This document shows positions 10,490 through 22,200 of a stretch of 64,000 nt of DNA, piece after piece. Under the pieces are notes generated by a model. The model saw only the letters and a program-made list of their open reading frames with translations, had not been told where the DNA came from and searched no databases. Position 1 is the first letter of the stretch. Each line of letters starts with the position of its first letter. The position numbers were made by a program, and so were the translations under genes. Origin of the DNA: Apoda limacodes (lineage: Eukaryota > Arthropoda > Insecta > Lepidoptera > Limacodidae); contig OX291544.1 of assembly GCA_946406115.1 (NCBI GenBank), positions 25,933,521-25,997,520 on the forward strand, written 5' to 3'.

Positions 10490-10860
10490 CTATGATTTAT
10501 GATGTAAGTATGTATTAGTTGTCAAATTTAATAGCACCACTATGATGTAAGTATTACTTGTCACTTTAATAGGAGCATTATGATTTTTTAGTTGACTATT
10601 TTAATAGCAGAACTATGATGTAAGTATGAGTTATCAATTTAAATAGGTGCATTACAATGTTTTAGTTGTCTATTTTAATAGCAGCACAACGATGAAAGCA
10701 TTAGTTATCAATTTTAATAGGAGCATTATGATGTTTTAGTTGTCTATTTTAATAGCAGCACAATGATGAAAGCATTAGTTATCAATTTTAATAGGAGCAT
10801 TATGATGTTTTAGTTATCAATTTTAATAGCAGCACTTAGATGTTTCGTTTGTCAATCACT
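10490..10860 (+). repeat. Minisatellite with 37-bp monomer and 74-bp dimer period
   Basis: About ten degenerate copies of a unit TTTTAATAGCAGCACTATGA-TGTAAGTATTAGTTGTCAA. The AGCAGCAC and AGGAGCATT versions alternate, so the best period is 74 bp: the TTGTCTATTTTAATAGCAGC phrase recurs at 10,666 and 10,740. The last three copies are the most alike, suggesting recent expansion at the right end. Confidence 0.8.
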
Positions 10861-11254
10861 CAGTTATCAATAAGCTAGTCTACAGCATGAGACTCTAGAG
10901 TAGCCAAGGTTAAGATGGAGCTAGAAGGCTTCCTGTAGCCTTTATCAATGGAAAGTTAGAGAGCATAGTCAACTTCCCTGTCTTTTGTATGACCTGTACC
11001 GCAACATGTACATAGTCCATATCCATTCAGGCTCATTTTTATTCTGAGCTAAGTAAATTAAATAAAATTAGAAGTTTTTATGAGATTGCCTAGTCAGGAT
11101 ATTTTATAAATAAATAAAATTGTATTATACTGATAGATTCACAAAATATATTTAGAAAATGTTATTAACTTACAATGATAACCAACCAAATGTATAGTCC
11201 GTTCAGAAAAAAAAAAGAAATGTTTTTAATAATATTTATTTTCACAGTTCTATT
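10861..11254. other. AT-rich DNA, no gene seen
   Basis: Nothing recognisable. Short frames here are not conserved in any visible repeat copy. Confidence 0.45.
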
Positions 11255-11460
11255 GCTCAGAAGGGAGGAACCAGTGGCTGGACCCACATCCACAATATTG
11301 TGTGGGAGCGTCTTTACATCAACCACTTTAGTCCTGCCTAACTGGTGTTGTCGTTGTTGTTGTGTTGAGTCCATTGCTGCAACACTGCTTTTGATGCGGT
11401 TTTTCTGGACTAAGATGTCTTTATATTTGTCCCATATGTCGTAAATTACCTGCTTTAAAG
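11255..11460 (-). repeat. Dispersed repeat of unknown family, copy A
   Basis: The plus-strand words CCACTTTAGTCCTG, GAGTCCATTGCTGCAACACT, GCTTTTGATG and TCTGGACTAAGATG align in order with 28,460-28,620 (CCACATTAGTCCTG, GAGTCCATCGCTGCAATACT, GCTTCTGATA, TCTGGACTAAGGTG). The minus strand is open for 155 codons across this copy, and it includes a Gln-rich stretch (STQQQRQHQ). The other copy does not keep that frame. It is probably a decayed piece of a mobile element; the family is not recognised. Confidence 0.5.
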
Positions 11461-11633
11461 TAATATGTACTAGTAAGTGGTAAAATAAGAGAAAATGGAC
11501 ATAATAATATACCCCCATTCCCAGTTTCTGACTAACTATAAGAAGTAAGTCAGGATGGGGGAAATGAATAAGTGAAAAAGAGATCATAAAAGTTTGAAGC
11601 AGACAGACAGACAACGTTTCTTTATATTGCATT

Positions 11634-11662
11634 TCCGGCGTTGCTTAACTTCGGTTATCGAC
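11634..11662 (-). repeat. 5S rRNA-like fragment
   Basis: The plus strand reads CGGCGTTGCTTAACTTCGGT then TATCGACC. This is the reverse complement of the 5S rRNA region around the A-box (CCGAAGTTAAGCAACG). Only about 29 bp match. It may be the tip of another 5S-derived SINE or the 5S-derived patch that occurs inside some lepidopteran repeats. Confidence 0.5.
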
Positions 11663-12033
11663 CTTTAACTTGGTTAAAAGCCAGAGAATTATTCTATATT
11701 TTAAGTCGGAGGTAGGCGTCTCTAAAATTAAGGTTTATGTTTGCCAGAAAATTACATTTTCTAGTTTTACCTGTTCCTCGAAATTACTAGCCTAGCTCAC
11801 ATAAATAACACTAAATCACAAACATGTAAGGGTAATTTACAAAGTCAGTAAAAAAGCCTCTACAATGAATTCTCATTTTTCGTTTCGTTCGTTTGTTTCG
11901 TAGAACAAAGTGTAAGAACTAGGCTTACAACAGGTCAGGTAAGAACTATAATATTAGAATGTCTTCGGTAATTAAATAGGTATTTATTTTGTGTATTTGT
12001 TTCCAGTTTTTCCATAAACTTGCTATTAAAAAA
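11663..12033. other. AT-rich DNA, no gene seen
   Basis: No gene or clear repeat. A TTCGTTTCGTTCGTTTGTTTCG low-complexity run lies near 11,880-11,901. Confidence 0.45.
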
Positions 12034-12315
12034 TCGGCCAAGTGCGAGTCGAACTCGCGCACGAAGGTATCCGTAACCATTATTTACAAAAACGAGCAAA
12101 AAAAATCACGTATGTTGTATGGGAGCCCCATTAAATATTTATTTTATTCTGTTTTTTAGTATTTTGTTGTTATAGCGGCAACAGAAATACATATTCTGTG
12201 AAAATTTCAACTATCTAACTATAACGGTTCATGAGATACAGCCTGGTCATAGACGGACGGACCACGAAGCCTTAGTAATAGGGTTCCTAATTCCCTACAG
12301 GTACGGAACCCTAAA
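12034..12315 (+). mobile_element. GTGCGAG-type lepidopteran repeat, nearly full copy
   Basis: It starts CGGCCAAGTGCGAGTCGAAC with the inverted core GCGAGTCGAACTCGCG and ends TACGGAACCCTAAA. Between these are words seen in this family across Lepidoptera: TATGGGAGCCCCATTAAATA, TTGTTATAGCGGCAACAGAA, TTCATGAGATACAGCCTGGT and GACGGACGGACC. It is non-coding. Other pieces in this window lie at 14.9, 17.9, 31.9, 36.4, 47.4 and 48.0-48.5 kb. The mobilising machinery is not clear from the sequence. Confidence 0.75.
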
Positions 12316-12794
12316 TATAGCAATTAAAATATTATTTCTTCAAAATATCTATAGTTTGTTTAAAAAACCCACTACATCAAAAAAATATCGTCATACACTT
12401 GATTAAATTTCCTATCACCAAAAAATATTAATAATTGACTCACAATAATCATTCGAACAAGGTGCAATTATTATTTTAGTGCGGTTTAACAAAAACCAAT
12501 TTTAACAATAAAAATAGCAATTGATTTAGATACGCTTCTTGTTTCTAGATGCTTGTTATATATTCATAAGTACGTACGTCAAAGGCAAATGAAATATTAT
12601 CCTACCTAGAAATTTTATTATCACGTTCACACATTTTATTACTTTTTTCAGGGTCCCGTAGCTAAATGCCAAAAACGGTACCATATTTGTCTTATGTACG
12701 TTTATTAAGAAACGATACAGGCATCAATTTCCTGTGTTGCTCAATGTCGTCTAGGCTTCTATCCTTATGATAGTCTGTATGTTACAAAAAATGT
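12316..12794. other. AT-rich DNA, no gene seen
   Basis: No coding frame or repeat is recognised before the RTE-type remnant begins. Confidence 0.4.
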
Positions 12795-13265
12795 TTTAAA
12801 CGGGTTTATGACCTTGGACAAACAATCCAACATCGCTGGAGCAAATTCGATAAGGAAGCCGATAGAAGGGTTCAGCTTGGATAGGTAGCATTTGGTTGGA
12901 TTCGTCGTCTTATTGTCATCTATACCGCAAAGACTGAAGACGAAGGTCTTTTACCAGTGTATCCTACCTGTCCTGACGTCTACTATCGAAACGTGATTAC
13001 TTATAGCTAACTAGTCCACAAGCTTAAAGTTGACCAGCGCGGGTTGGAACGAACTAAGTTTCTCTGGGAAAGAAAATCCGAAATGAGGACATCATGAAAC
13101 GAACTAAAGTCACCAATATAGCTCGCAGAATCAGCAAGCTGAAGTGGCAGTGGGAGAGGCCTGGCCCATCATCTATGAACCAATGATCAATTGTAGCTGA
13201 ATGCGGAAGGACTACGAGAAGTGACGCGCCATGGAGGAGGCTTCAGCAGTGAACTAACATAAGAG
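12795..13265 (+). pseudogene. RTE-type LINE reverse transcriptase remnant (C-terminal part)
   Basis: Translations of this stretch give pieces in the order expected for the end of an RTE-clade non-LTR retrotransposon protein: SKFDKEADRRVQLG near 12,837-12,880, then a region around the loop PVYPTCPD, then KIRNEDIMKRTKV and NIARRISKLKWQW near 13,070-13,155, then an ending WRRLQQ near 13,235-13,255. These match the RTE phrases for the thumb and C-terminal region as I know them. Stops and frame changes break it repeatedly, so it is dead. The 5' two thirds (endonuclease and catalytic RT core) are missing, as usual for 5'-truncated copies. No host gene flanks it. Confidence 0.75.
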
Positions 13266-13829
13266 ACTAACTGAAAATCTTACAGAATCTATACATTTTT
13301 AACTGAAAATGTTTCGATCAACCTTATATGTGTAACACGCGCTTGGCCATTTTTTTTGTGATGTTTCTTGAGATTTATAGTCGTTGTTTAGTTTGGTAGA
13401 AAAACGACTTTCCCTTCTCTTGAATATTTTATCTCTTCGTAGCTTTTACAACTTTTCTCATATCTTGAATCCTAAATTTTGCTTCAAAACAGCATTGTAG
13501 GAACATATGTATTTAGTATAGTAACAATTGGGTTGGTATATATTGGTCGATTGCCAATATATTATTCAATATTTAATTTTCACTTTAGCTATACGGAATA
13601 AGGTTAAATTCATTTTTTCTTGCTTTAGAATTATTAATGTAATTCATTTTGTTTAAAGTTTTAGTATACGTGCCCGTTTTATTTGTTTTCGTTGACGTCA
13701 CCACGCGAAAGAATAAATGGCTTTTTATTATCATATCTATCGCAAGCCACTTCGTGTGCGTAGTCGTCAATTAAATTCGATAATAATAAACTTATATAAA
13801 ATAACTAAGTACTTTTATATATTGTATAC
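13266..13829. other. AT-rich DNA, no gene seen
   Basis: No gene is supported. The short minus-strand frame at 13,585-13,770 has no recognisable motif. Confidence 0.45.
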
Positions 13830-14556
13830 TAGCGACCCGGCCCGGCTTAGGGACAATACACAGGGTTTATGGAAACAAGGAATCCTCTAGAGGATTACTC
13901 TTTTTTGTATTGTATACGGTAAAACACGCACAGGGAGGCAAAGCACTCTGTTGTCTGTCTGTCTGTCTGTCTATGTCTGCCTGTCAAGAACATCTTTCTC
14001 AGGAATACGTAAAAGTATAAAGTTGTAATAAATATCAATACTAAGGTCTACGATCCCTTAAGGGTCAGCTCAGACCGAGATGAGACACGACCTGAAGCAT
14101 ACACATAAATGGCTAGGTGTGAGTAGAATAATTAATAATTAGGAAGCAAGTCAAACATGCGTCGTTACAGAATGCGTTGAAGAAATAAAGGTTCACTGCT
14201 CGTTCACCGTAGGTGATAGCGTGATAATATGTAGCCCCGACTTCTTAATAATATTCGTGCCAAATATGAAGTAAATCCATGCAGTACTTTTCGAGTTTAT
14301 CCCGAACATACATACAGACAAACAGACAAAAATTCTAAAAACTATATTTTTGGCTTCGGTATCGATTGTAGATCACACCCCAAGTATTCTTTTAAAAAAA
14401 TATTCAATGTACAATTTTGACTTTCCTACAATTTTATTATATGTATAGATATCACTTGATATAAGACCTGGTGCTGTTATTGTATTTTTGTTACTAAAAA
14501 GTGATGTTATAGTATAGCGTTTACGCAGACGACGTCGCGGGCAGCAGCTAGTTTTA
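13830..14556. mobile_element. Helitron-like repeat region bounded by two opposite tails
   Basis: The left edge reads ACTAGCGACCCGGCCCGGCT, the reverse complement of a typical CTAGT-ending Helitron-like 3' tail. The right edge near 14,531-14,556 reads GACGTCGCGGGCAGCAGCTA then GTTTT, the same kind of tail in forward orientation. The interior has a (GTCT)n run at about 13,952-13,985 and another repeat-like phrase (CCAAATATGAAGTAAATCCA). Two elements in opposite orientation is the simplest reading. The fragment ACGGTAAAACACGCACAGGG at about 13,917 recurs at about 16,814. Confidence 0.5.
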
Positions 14557-14917
14557 TTAATAAATAAAAAATTGGCAAAAATAGAGGTCACTTTGTGTTT
14601 TTTTTCTATCGAGAAAATTTTGTTGTATTATGTTTTTGCTAATTTTAGACCTTGAATTATAATGTAGTATCATCTACATGATTTTTTACTATTTATTTGG
14701 ACTTGATTAACTCACTTAAATTCAATTCTACTAAGTTTCTTTTGCTTTATACCCCTTCTTAATGTCGGATTAAATCAATAATAAAAAAATCAAGAAGTAA
14801 AAATTTAATATTTTAATATTAACTCTTATTAGGTCTCTTATATACAAGAAACACGTTTTCGTTTGCAGTGATTATAGTGTAAGCTCTAAAGTATAATAAT
14901 AAACAATAAAAACAGGC
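14557..14917. other. AT-rich DNA, no gene seen
   Basis: Nothing recognisable apart from AT-rich low-complexity sequence. Confidence 0.45.
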
Positions 14918-15178
14918 GAAGTGTAAGTCGGGCTAGAGCCAACTTAAATTACCATATTAGCGCTATCTAGCAAAAATAGTCTAGATTACTAAGAAAAACA
15001 GTAACATATATGTTTTTGGAAATTTTGTTCAAAGTAAAGCAACGTTGAGCAACGACAGATCATTGGATGGATGATCTTAGCAGCACACTTTTTACTTTTG
15101 TTTGTGTTCGTTAATTACGTAAATGGTTGTACGGAACCTACGGTGCGCTAGTTTGACTCGCACAGGATCGATTTTTTT
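14918..15178. mobile_element. GTGCGAG-type repeat with inverted ends
   Basis: The left end, AGGCGAAGTGTAAGTCGGGC, is a diverged family head on the plus strand. The right end (about 15,130-15,178) reads GTACGGAACCTACGGTGCGC, then TAGTTTGACTCGCACAGGAT, then CGATTTTTT, which is the same head on the minus strand. So about 260 bp are bounded by head sequences facing inwards, like terminal inverted repeats. The interior has no coding capacity. Confidence 0.6.
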
Positions 15179-15649
15179 ATGGATGAGGTAAGAAAATTGG
15201 GTAATATGTCTTTTTAGTTTTAAGCTCGTGTAAACGTGTTCAACAAATTAAAAAAAACACACATACACGAAAGAACCACAGTAGACAGCAGACAGACTAT
15301 AACAGAACTACAAATATGGAATAAATTGGAATCAAAAATACATCAGTGAAATGTGTGGCCCTAAAAATGCCTCGGGCAAATACCGCTGCGTATTTCGTAG
15401 TGATTTATTGGCCCTATTGCGTGCATTTCTCTCAAATGATTTATCAAATGCACTAAAATCGCAGGAAATACCAGTTCCTGCCATTAAAGTGCTCGTCGAG
15501 CTGGTTTTGTGCTCAGTCGAATTGGTTTTGAATAAACTGCCTCTCAGTTGTCTGATTTCAAGAGGAAACTTCCATTGATCTTTGATACATCTTAGATTTG
15601 GCCACGTTATTGCAATGTTAGTTTTATATTTATGACGAGAATTATAAAT
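15179..15649. other. Unassigned DNA with one short open frame
   Basis: A plus-strand frame of 75 codons at 15,351-15,578 has a plausible composition and somewhat higher GC than its flanks. It has no motif I know, no splice context that stands out and no second copy in the window. A decayed element fragment or chance are both possible. Confidence 0.3.
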
Positions 15650-15870
15650 AAATAAATATTTTTTTTTGGATATTACACACAGCTCGCAGCTTATGGATAC
15701 TAGATAACGGATACAAATAAATGTATGTTACTTTTTTTGTAAACACATACATAATATACACAGTTAACTCAGAGTCTCAAGAAAAAAAAAAAAGTTTGTC
15801 TTGTGCGGAAACCAAACCCACGCATCTTGATTCAGCAGTCGGGGCCGCGGAGCCGACATTGACGGTTGAC
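15650..15870 (-). mobile_element. tRNA-derived SINE, minus-strand copy
   Basis: On the minus strand it reads CGACTGCTGAATCAAGATGC, then GTGGGTTTGGTTTCCGCACA, then AGACAAAC. This matches the tRNA-like head at 39,268-39,345 (CGACTGCTGAACTGAGCGGC, CGTGGGTTCGATTCCCGCAC, AAGACAAAC). The tails also match: TATGTATGTGTTTAC-AAAA followed by TTTGTATCCGTTATCTAGTA here, against TTTGTATCCGTTGTCTAGTA at about 39,427. The B box is degraded in this copy, so it is an older insertion. Confidence 0.7.
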
Positions 15871-17924
15871 CAAAAAAATTTTTACCCATTTCTAAATACG
15901 CTAAAGGTAGATTTTTTTTTTAAATGTCAAAACAGTTATATGAGGTTTCATACGAATCAAAACCGATTTAAACAAACGTTTTAGTTGTTTAGGGAAAAAA
16001 ATCGTAAAATCCTTTCTTAGTACTCAGGTCAGTCTCAAGAAATAGGTAACTACTTAATTTGGTAAGTAAGGATCAGGAGTTAGGATTAAATTCAGAGGTC
16101 AGACGATGAACGTTCAGTCAGGGCCATCATGCCGTAAGGGGGGCAGGGACGCCCCTAATTAGCCTCAGTATTATGGGTACTATTGGGGACGTCTCCTTTA
16201 CATCTTACCTTTACTCTACGGTGATGGAGCTACCATTATATTGAATATTCCTTTATAACAACCCTTTGTTGTTGTGCGTGACCATTTATGGCTGCGCCCT
16301 ACCCTAATGTGTACTTCTCAGTCGTTTTTAAAATCAATTTCACTGTCTTGTTGCATATTTCAAACTGTAAAAAACAACATTTACTCAATCTGTTACCAAA
16401 AAAAATGTTGTAAGATATCTGTAAAGGCATTGCTTTAGGGAAATAAAACCCAATCTTATTTTTAGACCAAAAAGTTTTTTTTAAATGAAATTCTTTCTTC
16501 GGCTATTCTTCAGTTTGAAAGATATTTCGAAAATCAAATATACATATTATGTGTGTTAGGAGCCCCCTCAACGTCCAATGTGTGAGGATGACCTCTGGCT
16601 GATGGCAAGCGGTGCAATGATATAAATTAGCCGTGGGCATTTAGAACATTTCCTAAGAACGCAACCCATTAAGAGGGTAACATAGGCTCATGACTTTTGC
16701 TTTATGGGCGTTCCCGCGTCAGCGATATTGCGAGTTAAATTTAGCGAATGTGACTCATTTAGACAGCTCACGCTCGGCGCTTCTTGGGTCACATAATAGG
16801 TAATGTACATACATACGGTAGAACACACACAGGGAGGCAAAAATTAGCCTCCTTAGGCTTAAATGTTTGATACCGCTTGTTAGTTTGGGATCGTCGACAA
16901 TAAAGGTTGGTATCTAATCCTTGCATAAAACAATATATCTCTTAAAAATTAAAATGTCTTTGGCAACTTTTAAGGAAGTGCTAAAATTCTTTTTCATAAT
17001 CGTTAATTTCATTCAAAACAAATCAAAAACTAGTTCTTAATTTTGTTAAATGTCGTGTTCGTATTTTATTTAAGTTATTTACTCATAATTATACCTTAAT
17101 CGACAAGTTTCATAAATCAGAGAGAATTGCACAGATAATGAGAGAGGTCGTTTCTAATTTTCCTGATCAATGACTCAGGAAACCAGGATCAAGACTCGTC
17201 TTCAGACACTGACCGCCGGCGAGCACTCTTATTAGTTATTAACAACGCGATGTACCAAAGAATATGAATGAATCTTCTAATAGAATTTTTAATAGTTTTT
17301 AAAACTGTAATGTAATAAGGGGCATTAGAACTCGCTCGAGTGTCAGTTTCAAAACCAAGCCGCGGGCAAGTGTTTTAAAATCTAGTTAAAAGCAGTTTCT
17401 TTCACAATTTTATCTACAATACAATTTAAAGTATATAAATATGAGTGTACTCAAAAGACTTCGAGATCTGTAATCATAAATCTCGAGAAAGACTAAATTA
17501 TTGTTAAAAAAACATTAGCGTGTTACAACCGTTTTTTTACGCAAGGGTTATAATAGAAGATTGTGTCAAAAGGGACCAAAATAATGTATTGAGGGCGAGA
17601 GCTATTTTGTTAATTCCAGAGCGAAGCGAAGGATACTAGAGTAGAATTCTAAGCGCAGCAAGGGATTCAAAGTACGTCGCTCGTGATTAAATAATTTTGG
17701 TACCACTCTATTAGAAAAATAAACAGGAATATTCATATTTAAAAAACCAAATTACAAATTTATATTTATCTCGATTTGTTTGGTTGTAAATTATTTGTAA
17801 TAGTTTCTGTGTTTAATGTTAGACTTTTTGGTGTTAATATTTTACTTTTACTGCTAGAAGTCATTTTTTATTAAATTTTTGTGGATAAAATTAAAATTGT
17901 CTGTAAGATTTTGATGAAAAGTAA
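15871..17924. other. Mixed AT-rich DNA with repeat debris, no gene
   Basis: No coding sequence is supported. Recognisable debris includes the ACGGTAGAACACACACAGGG fragment at about 16,814 (also at 13,917), an AATTTTCCTGATCAATGACT fragment at about 17,156 (also at 35,893) and an AGAGCGAAGCGAAGGATACT word near 17,619 of a type common in lepidopteran repeats. Confidence 0.45.
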
Positions 17925-17955
17925 TAAAAAAACCGGCCTGGTGCGAGTCGGACTA
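17925..17955 (+). mobile_element. GTGCGAG-type repeat, head fragment only
   Basis: AAACCGGCCTGGTGCGAGTC then GGACTAAAAATAAAA: the family head breaks off after about 25 bp into an A-rich run. It is a very short truncated copy. Confidence 0.55.
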
Positions 17956-18902
17956 AAAATAAAAAAAAAAAACATGAAATTATAAATCAACAAATAAAAT
18001 TACAAATATCAAGTTAGAAGTTAAGAAGCATTTTTAATATAATACAAATATAATTAATTCTGCTTTTTTGTAATCACCAAATTAATTATGATAATTTGAT
18101 CAATCATATCTGTTGCCCTCTCCTCGAGATTTTTAAATAGAAAAACCGCAATCTATTTTAGATCTCTACACATAAAGGCTGTCCAGTGACTCTATTTACT
18201 ACGTAACAGAAAAATAAAACACTCATAAAAATAAGGAAAAAACAAAAAATATAAATTGAGTGTTTGGGGTAAACTAATTTTTAACTATTAGCGAGTTATG
18301 ATGGGCCAATTAAAGGCCATAATCAAAAAATGACGCTGAAAGAAAATTAGATTAATACACATTTAAATAAATTAACATAAAAGTACATAACTTTTCTCAT
18401 AAGAAAACAAAATAGCCTAAACCAATTTTTCAGTGATTTTGTGTTTAGTTCTCGTATTTTAGAACTTCACTGAAATTACTTAAGTATTACTTAAGTACAA
18501 TAAAAGACCTAATTATTTAATCAATGTAATTAAAATAAATAATCCCTTACAATATATTTATGTGATAGAATAGAATTAAAGTAATGCCATACAAGTGAAA
18601 AGTTCAAATAGTAATTAATTATACTCAGCTTTTTTTAATTTCAGCACTATAGTCCTGAAGTATCTCCAGTCCCATAGGTACATGACGTCTGCACCCTTTT
18701 GTCGATTCCCGTTGAACATTTACAGACAGCAACTCAAACAACAGATTTTACGAAATAATTAATAAATGAAAACACTAATTTAATTAGATCATATTCTCTT
18801 TCATTCAAAATCTCATTAGAAATTCCGATACACAATACATCTCCTTATATACATCATACCAACATCGCCTTAATTTTGTGATTATGTGTGATTGACAACT
18901 TA
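17956..18902. other. AT-rich DNA left of the tandem duplication
   Basis: No gene or repeat is recognised. The stretch ends at the word TTATGTG where the first duplicated unit begins. Confidence 0.45.
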
Positions 18903-20391
18903 TGTGTATAAAATCTTGTATAATGATAAAAGTATGTGTAGAATTATGTAAATAAAATATATTAACTTAAATCTGGAACTTTAAACAAATATAAGATAAG
19001 AGAAAACCAGAGATACAGTCTTCCTGCTGAAAATTAAGACTATCTAAGCAACCTGATATAACATGATTCCTGAAATCTTTAATATAAGTTTCGAACCATC
19101 TAACCAGATTTCCAGATCATCTCACAGGTATCACACTGAGACTCAGACATAGATTGTTCAATCTCCCCCTAAAATAATACCTATTACACAATCATACTTC
19201 TCTCCTAAAGTCTGCAGACATCCTAAGCCTCTAATTCATACTAGACTCCTAAGACATAGAATATCCTAATATCAATGTCGGAAAGCAAATTTCAAACATT
19301 TTTTGTATTTACCTAGTCTAACGTCTGTTCGTGACGAACATTTCCAATTCTATAGCCACGAACAATTATATGACGCCTAGCATAAACTGGATTCCAACAC
19401 ACTGACGAGGTCAAAGGCTTCCTCCAAGAGTCTTCCAGAACCGTCATACATCATTTCCCGAAGCTATAAACTCGAAAATGACGTTGAACATAGTTAGTTG
19501 ATGAAGCTATGTTGTAAAGTAATTTCTTATATGCTCCGACATTAGAAATAAGTTCCGCCCCTGCTCTACCTAGTTCCCTAAGGACGCCGACAGATACTAG
19601 AGGTGGTTTGAGTCCCTAAATGTATGTAATCAAAAAAAAAAATTTTAAAAGTGAAACTGAGATATTAAAATTTCCTCTCAACTCTAGAAGTAATTAGTTG
19701 TGAAAATAAACTTGTATTCAAGAAAATTGTATTCACTCATTGTTAAAATTATTTAATTTGATGTGTTTCTAAGGTGGTATTAATTATACGGATTGATCTC
19801 TATCCGTTACTTCATGAAATTCGGTGATTTGACTAAATTTAGAAGTCACGACTTCGAAGAATAGTTAGGTATAAAAATACCTATAGATTTTATGGTCTCT
19901 CGGCGATAATGTATTTACTAATAAACACATTTTTATATAGTTGTTGAGCTCTTGACAGGATAATTTAGTTTTTAAATATTTTCATGTAGTATTTAGATTT
20001 TCAAACATTTCGTTTGAAAATCCCTTAATGAAGCTTCAAATTAAATGCTTAAGTGGTTGTAATCACCCAGTTGAAACAATACACATCAAACAAAATAACA
20101 TAACAATTTTACACACATTCAATCAATCACAAAACACTTTTGTAAATAAATTCGATTTCAAAAGCTCGCCCCCTACTCCAACTAATTGATAAATCAAAAA
20201 TATTGCAGTCGTTGTCTGATTTTTCCTGTCACTGTCGAAATTCACTTCTCCAACTGTATAAAAAGGAAAGAAAACCCTACCTGAAACTTTAAGATTCGTT
20301 TCAGGCCTAAAGCTCCTAATTTATAAAACCAGTTGAGAAATAAGAGAAAATTACAGACAACATGCAGGAAGTCGAAAGAGGACTACCTCTC

Positions 20392-20399
<8 letters not shown>

Positions 20400-20429
<30 letters not shown>
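20400..20429. repeat. (AT)15 microsatellite
   Basis: Thirty bases of perfect AT repeat following a CTCTCT run. The copy at 24,693-24,722 has exactly the same length, although such repeats change length quickly. Confidence 0.95.
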
Positions 20430-20435
<6 letters not shown>

Positions 20436-21417
20436 TTTATTAATTAGACCCATCGTTCCTGGACATACGCTAATGAAAATTCCTTTAGACATACATATTT
20501 CACACTTTAGTCATCAATAAAACATGCATTCGTCTTTAATAAATACATCCAATTAAACTACGTTATCCGAAGAAATTAGTGAATTAAATAAAAATCTAAA
20601 AGTTAAAAGAAGAAATATATGATAACAATTAAAAAAAAATATACTGTTTACCAATTGTATGAAGAGCTCCAAGCATCAAGATTTTACTTGTTAAAGTGCA
20701 CAATTGAAAAGTTAAATTTTAAATTAATTAAATTAAATTGAATTAAATGCTAAATTAAAAGTAAATTGATATATCACTTGTACCTAAAAAACTGTTTCTC
20801 GTTGACTTCACCACGACTACACTCTTTGGCTGACTCATTTGTATAAATTCAATTATCACGATCAATCGCCAACACTCCTGCTAGGTGACTGTATTGTATA
20901 AAAAAAATGAAATGCCATGACTGTATTCTAGAGAACTCCACCAACCAGCTATCGGCTCTGGAGCTTTTTTCTATGCATTCTCGCGGTTCATGGATCTAAT
21001 AAAACTGGTTATTCAACATCCCTATCTGTATCCTTTGTTTATACAAATTATGTGACAAACTGAAACTACACCGTATTTGTGTATCTTTTACAAATAATAC
21101 GGGATAAAAACAAAATACAGTTCGAGTACGTGACTTTCTATAGTTAAACTTACCAAATTTTAGTTGATCCTTTTAAAGATTAAATATTTTTCTCACAGTT
21201 TTTAAACTTGTTAAAAGATTCCTGTCATCGTAGACGAAATTAACTGTGTAAGCACAACACAGATGTAAGCACCTATTCACTTAAGAAAATAACTCAAGTT
21301 TCTAAGTATTGCTCATAAATTCAGTTCACCATATTTACTTTCATGTATATCTTCAAAGTAACATAAAACGATATGTAACAATTGCTACTTCGTTTCATAT
21401 AGCGATTGACCTGACAC

Positions 21418-21475
21418 ATCCAGATGAACGTGTGTGCGTGTCTAACGCGGGGGAAACCGCGGTTAAAAGCTAGTA
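21418..21475 (+). mobile_element. Helitron-like 3' tail inside duplication copy 1
   Basis: The stretch ends AACGCGGGGGAAACCGCGGT then TAAAAGCTAGT. A hairpin-capable CCGCGG region shortly before CTAGT is the pattern of Helitron 3' ends in this genome. The upstream body is not recognised, so only the tail is claimed. An identical copy lies at 25,711-25,768. Confidence 0.4.
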
Positions 21476-22093
21476 TAAATACAAATTAATAACCGTATAC
21501 AGTAAATAGCCAAAACAAACTTCAAAAGGGAAACGGCATTTTTGGCATTATCTTTAATCCTTTTTAATTTTTTTTTAACAAAACGAAACCTTTTCTTTTA
21601 TTCGGATACTAAATAAATCATCTAACTTTTGATGTTACCAAACGTTTTTGATTCTATCGGTATCTACGGTATCTTTTGTCTTTTATAATTCAGCTTTTGT
21701 TTTAGATCTCAGTACGATTGCCAGTTTGTAAAGACTTCTGTCATTCTAATACAATTCAGAAAGCATTATTTATTACTCTTGCCCTTTTGTTCAAATTAAT
21801 GAAGTAAATTTGGTCAAAAAGGTTGAGATTGTGATTCTAAAATGATATTTGACTTCGGTTTTACATTAAAAACAAAATCAGCCAAAAGGTAATGAATAAA
21901 AGGTAGTGAAACTTGTTAATTTTTCGTTTAAAAAACCTCTGCAAAGCAGATCTTATTTTTTAAAAAACAAATATGGTAAATATTCAGAGTTAAAGAAGTT
22001 CGCTCAAACTACCTTATAAAATTTTTTTTAATATTCACGACTGTAAATTGCTGTGTTTTTAACTGTCTTTGTAAGTACTGTTGCAGGTGTTGT

Positions 22094-22200
22094 AGTACAT
22101 ACGGACGACAGTGGGGATAAAGGCGATTTAGTACATACGGACAACAGAGGGATAAAGGCAGCCGTAGGACATACGGGCAACAGGGGAATGAAGTCAGGAT
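22094..22200 (+). repeat. 36-bp minisatellite, 3 copies
   Basis: AGTACATACGGACGACAG-GGGATAAAGGC recurs at 22,094, 22,130 and 22,166 with point differences. An identical set lies in the second duplication unit at 26,387-26,493. No frame stays open across it. Confidence 0.8.

Noticed and set aside
19380..19510. Possible host exon on the minus strand inside the 4.3-kb unit
   Set aside because: Only 25- and 45-codon frames with weak splice-like flanks; no family match could be made.
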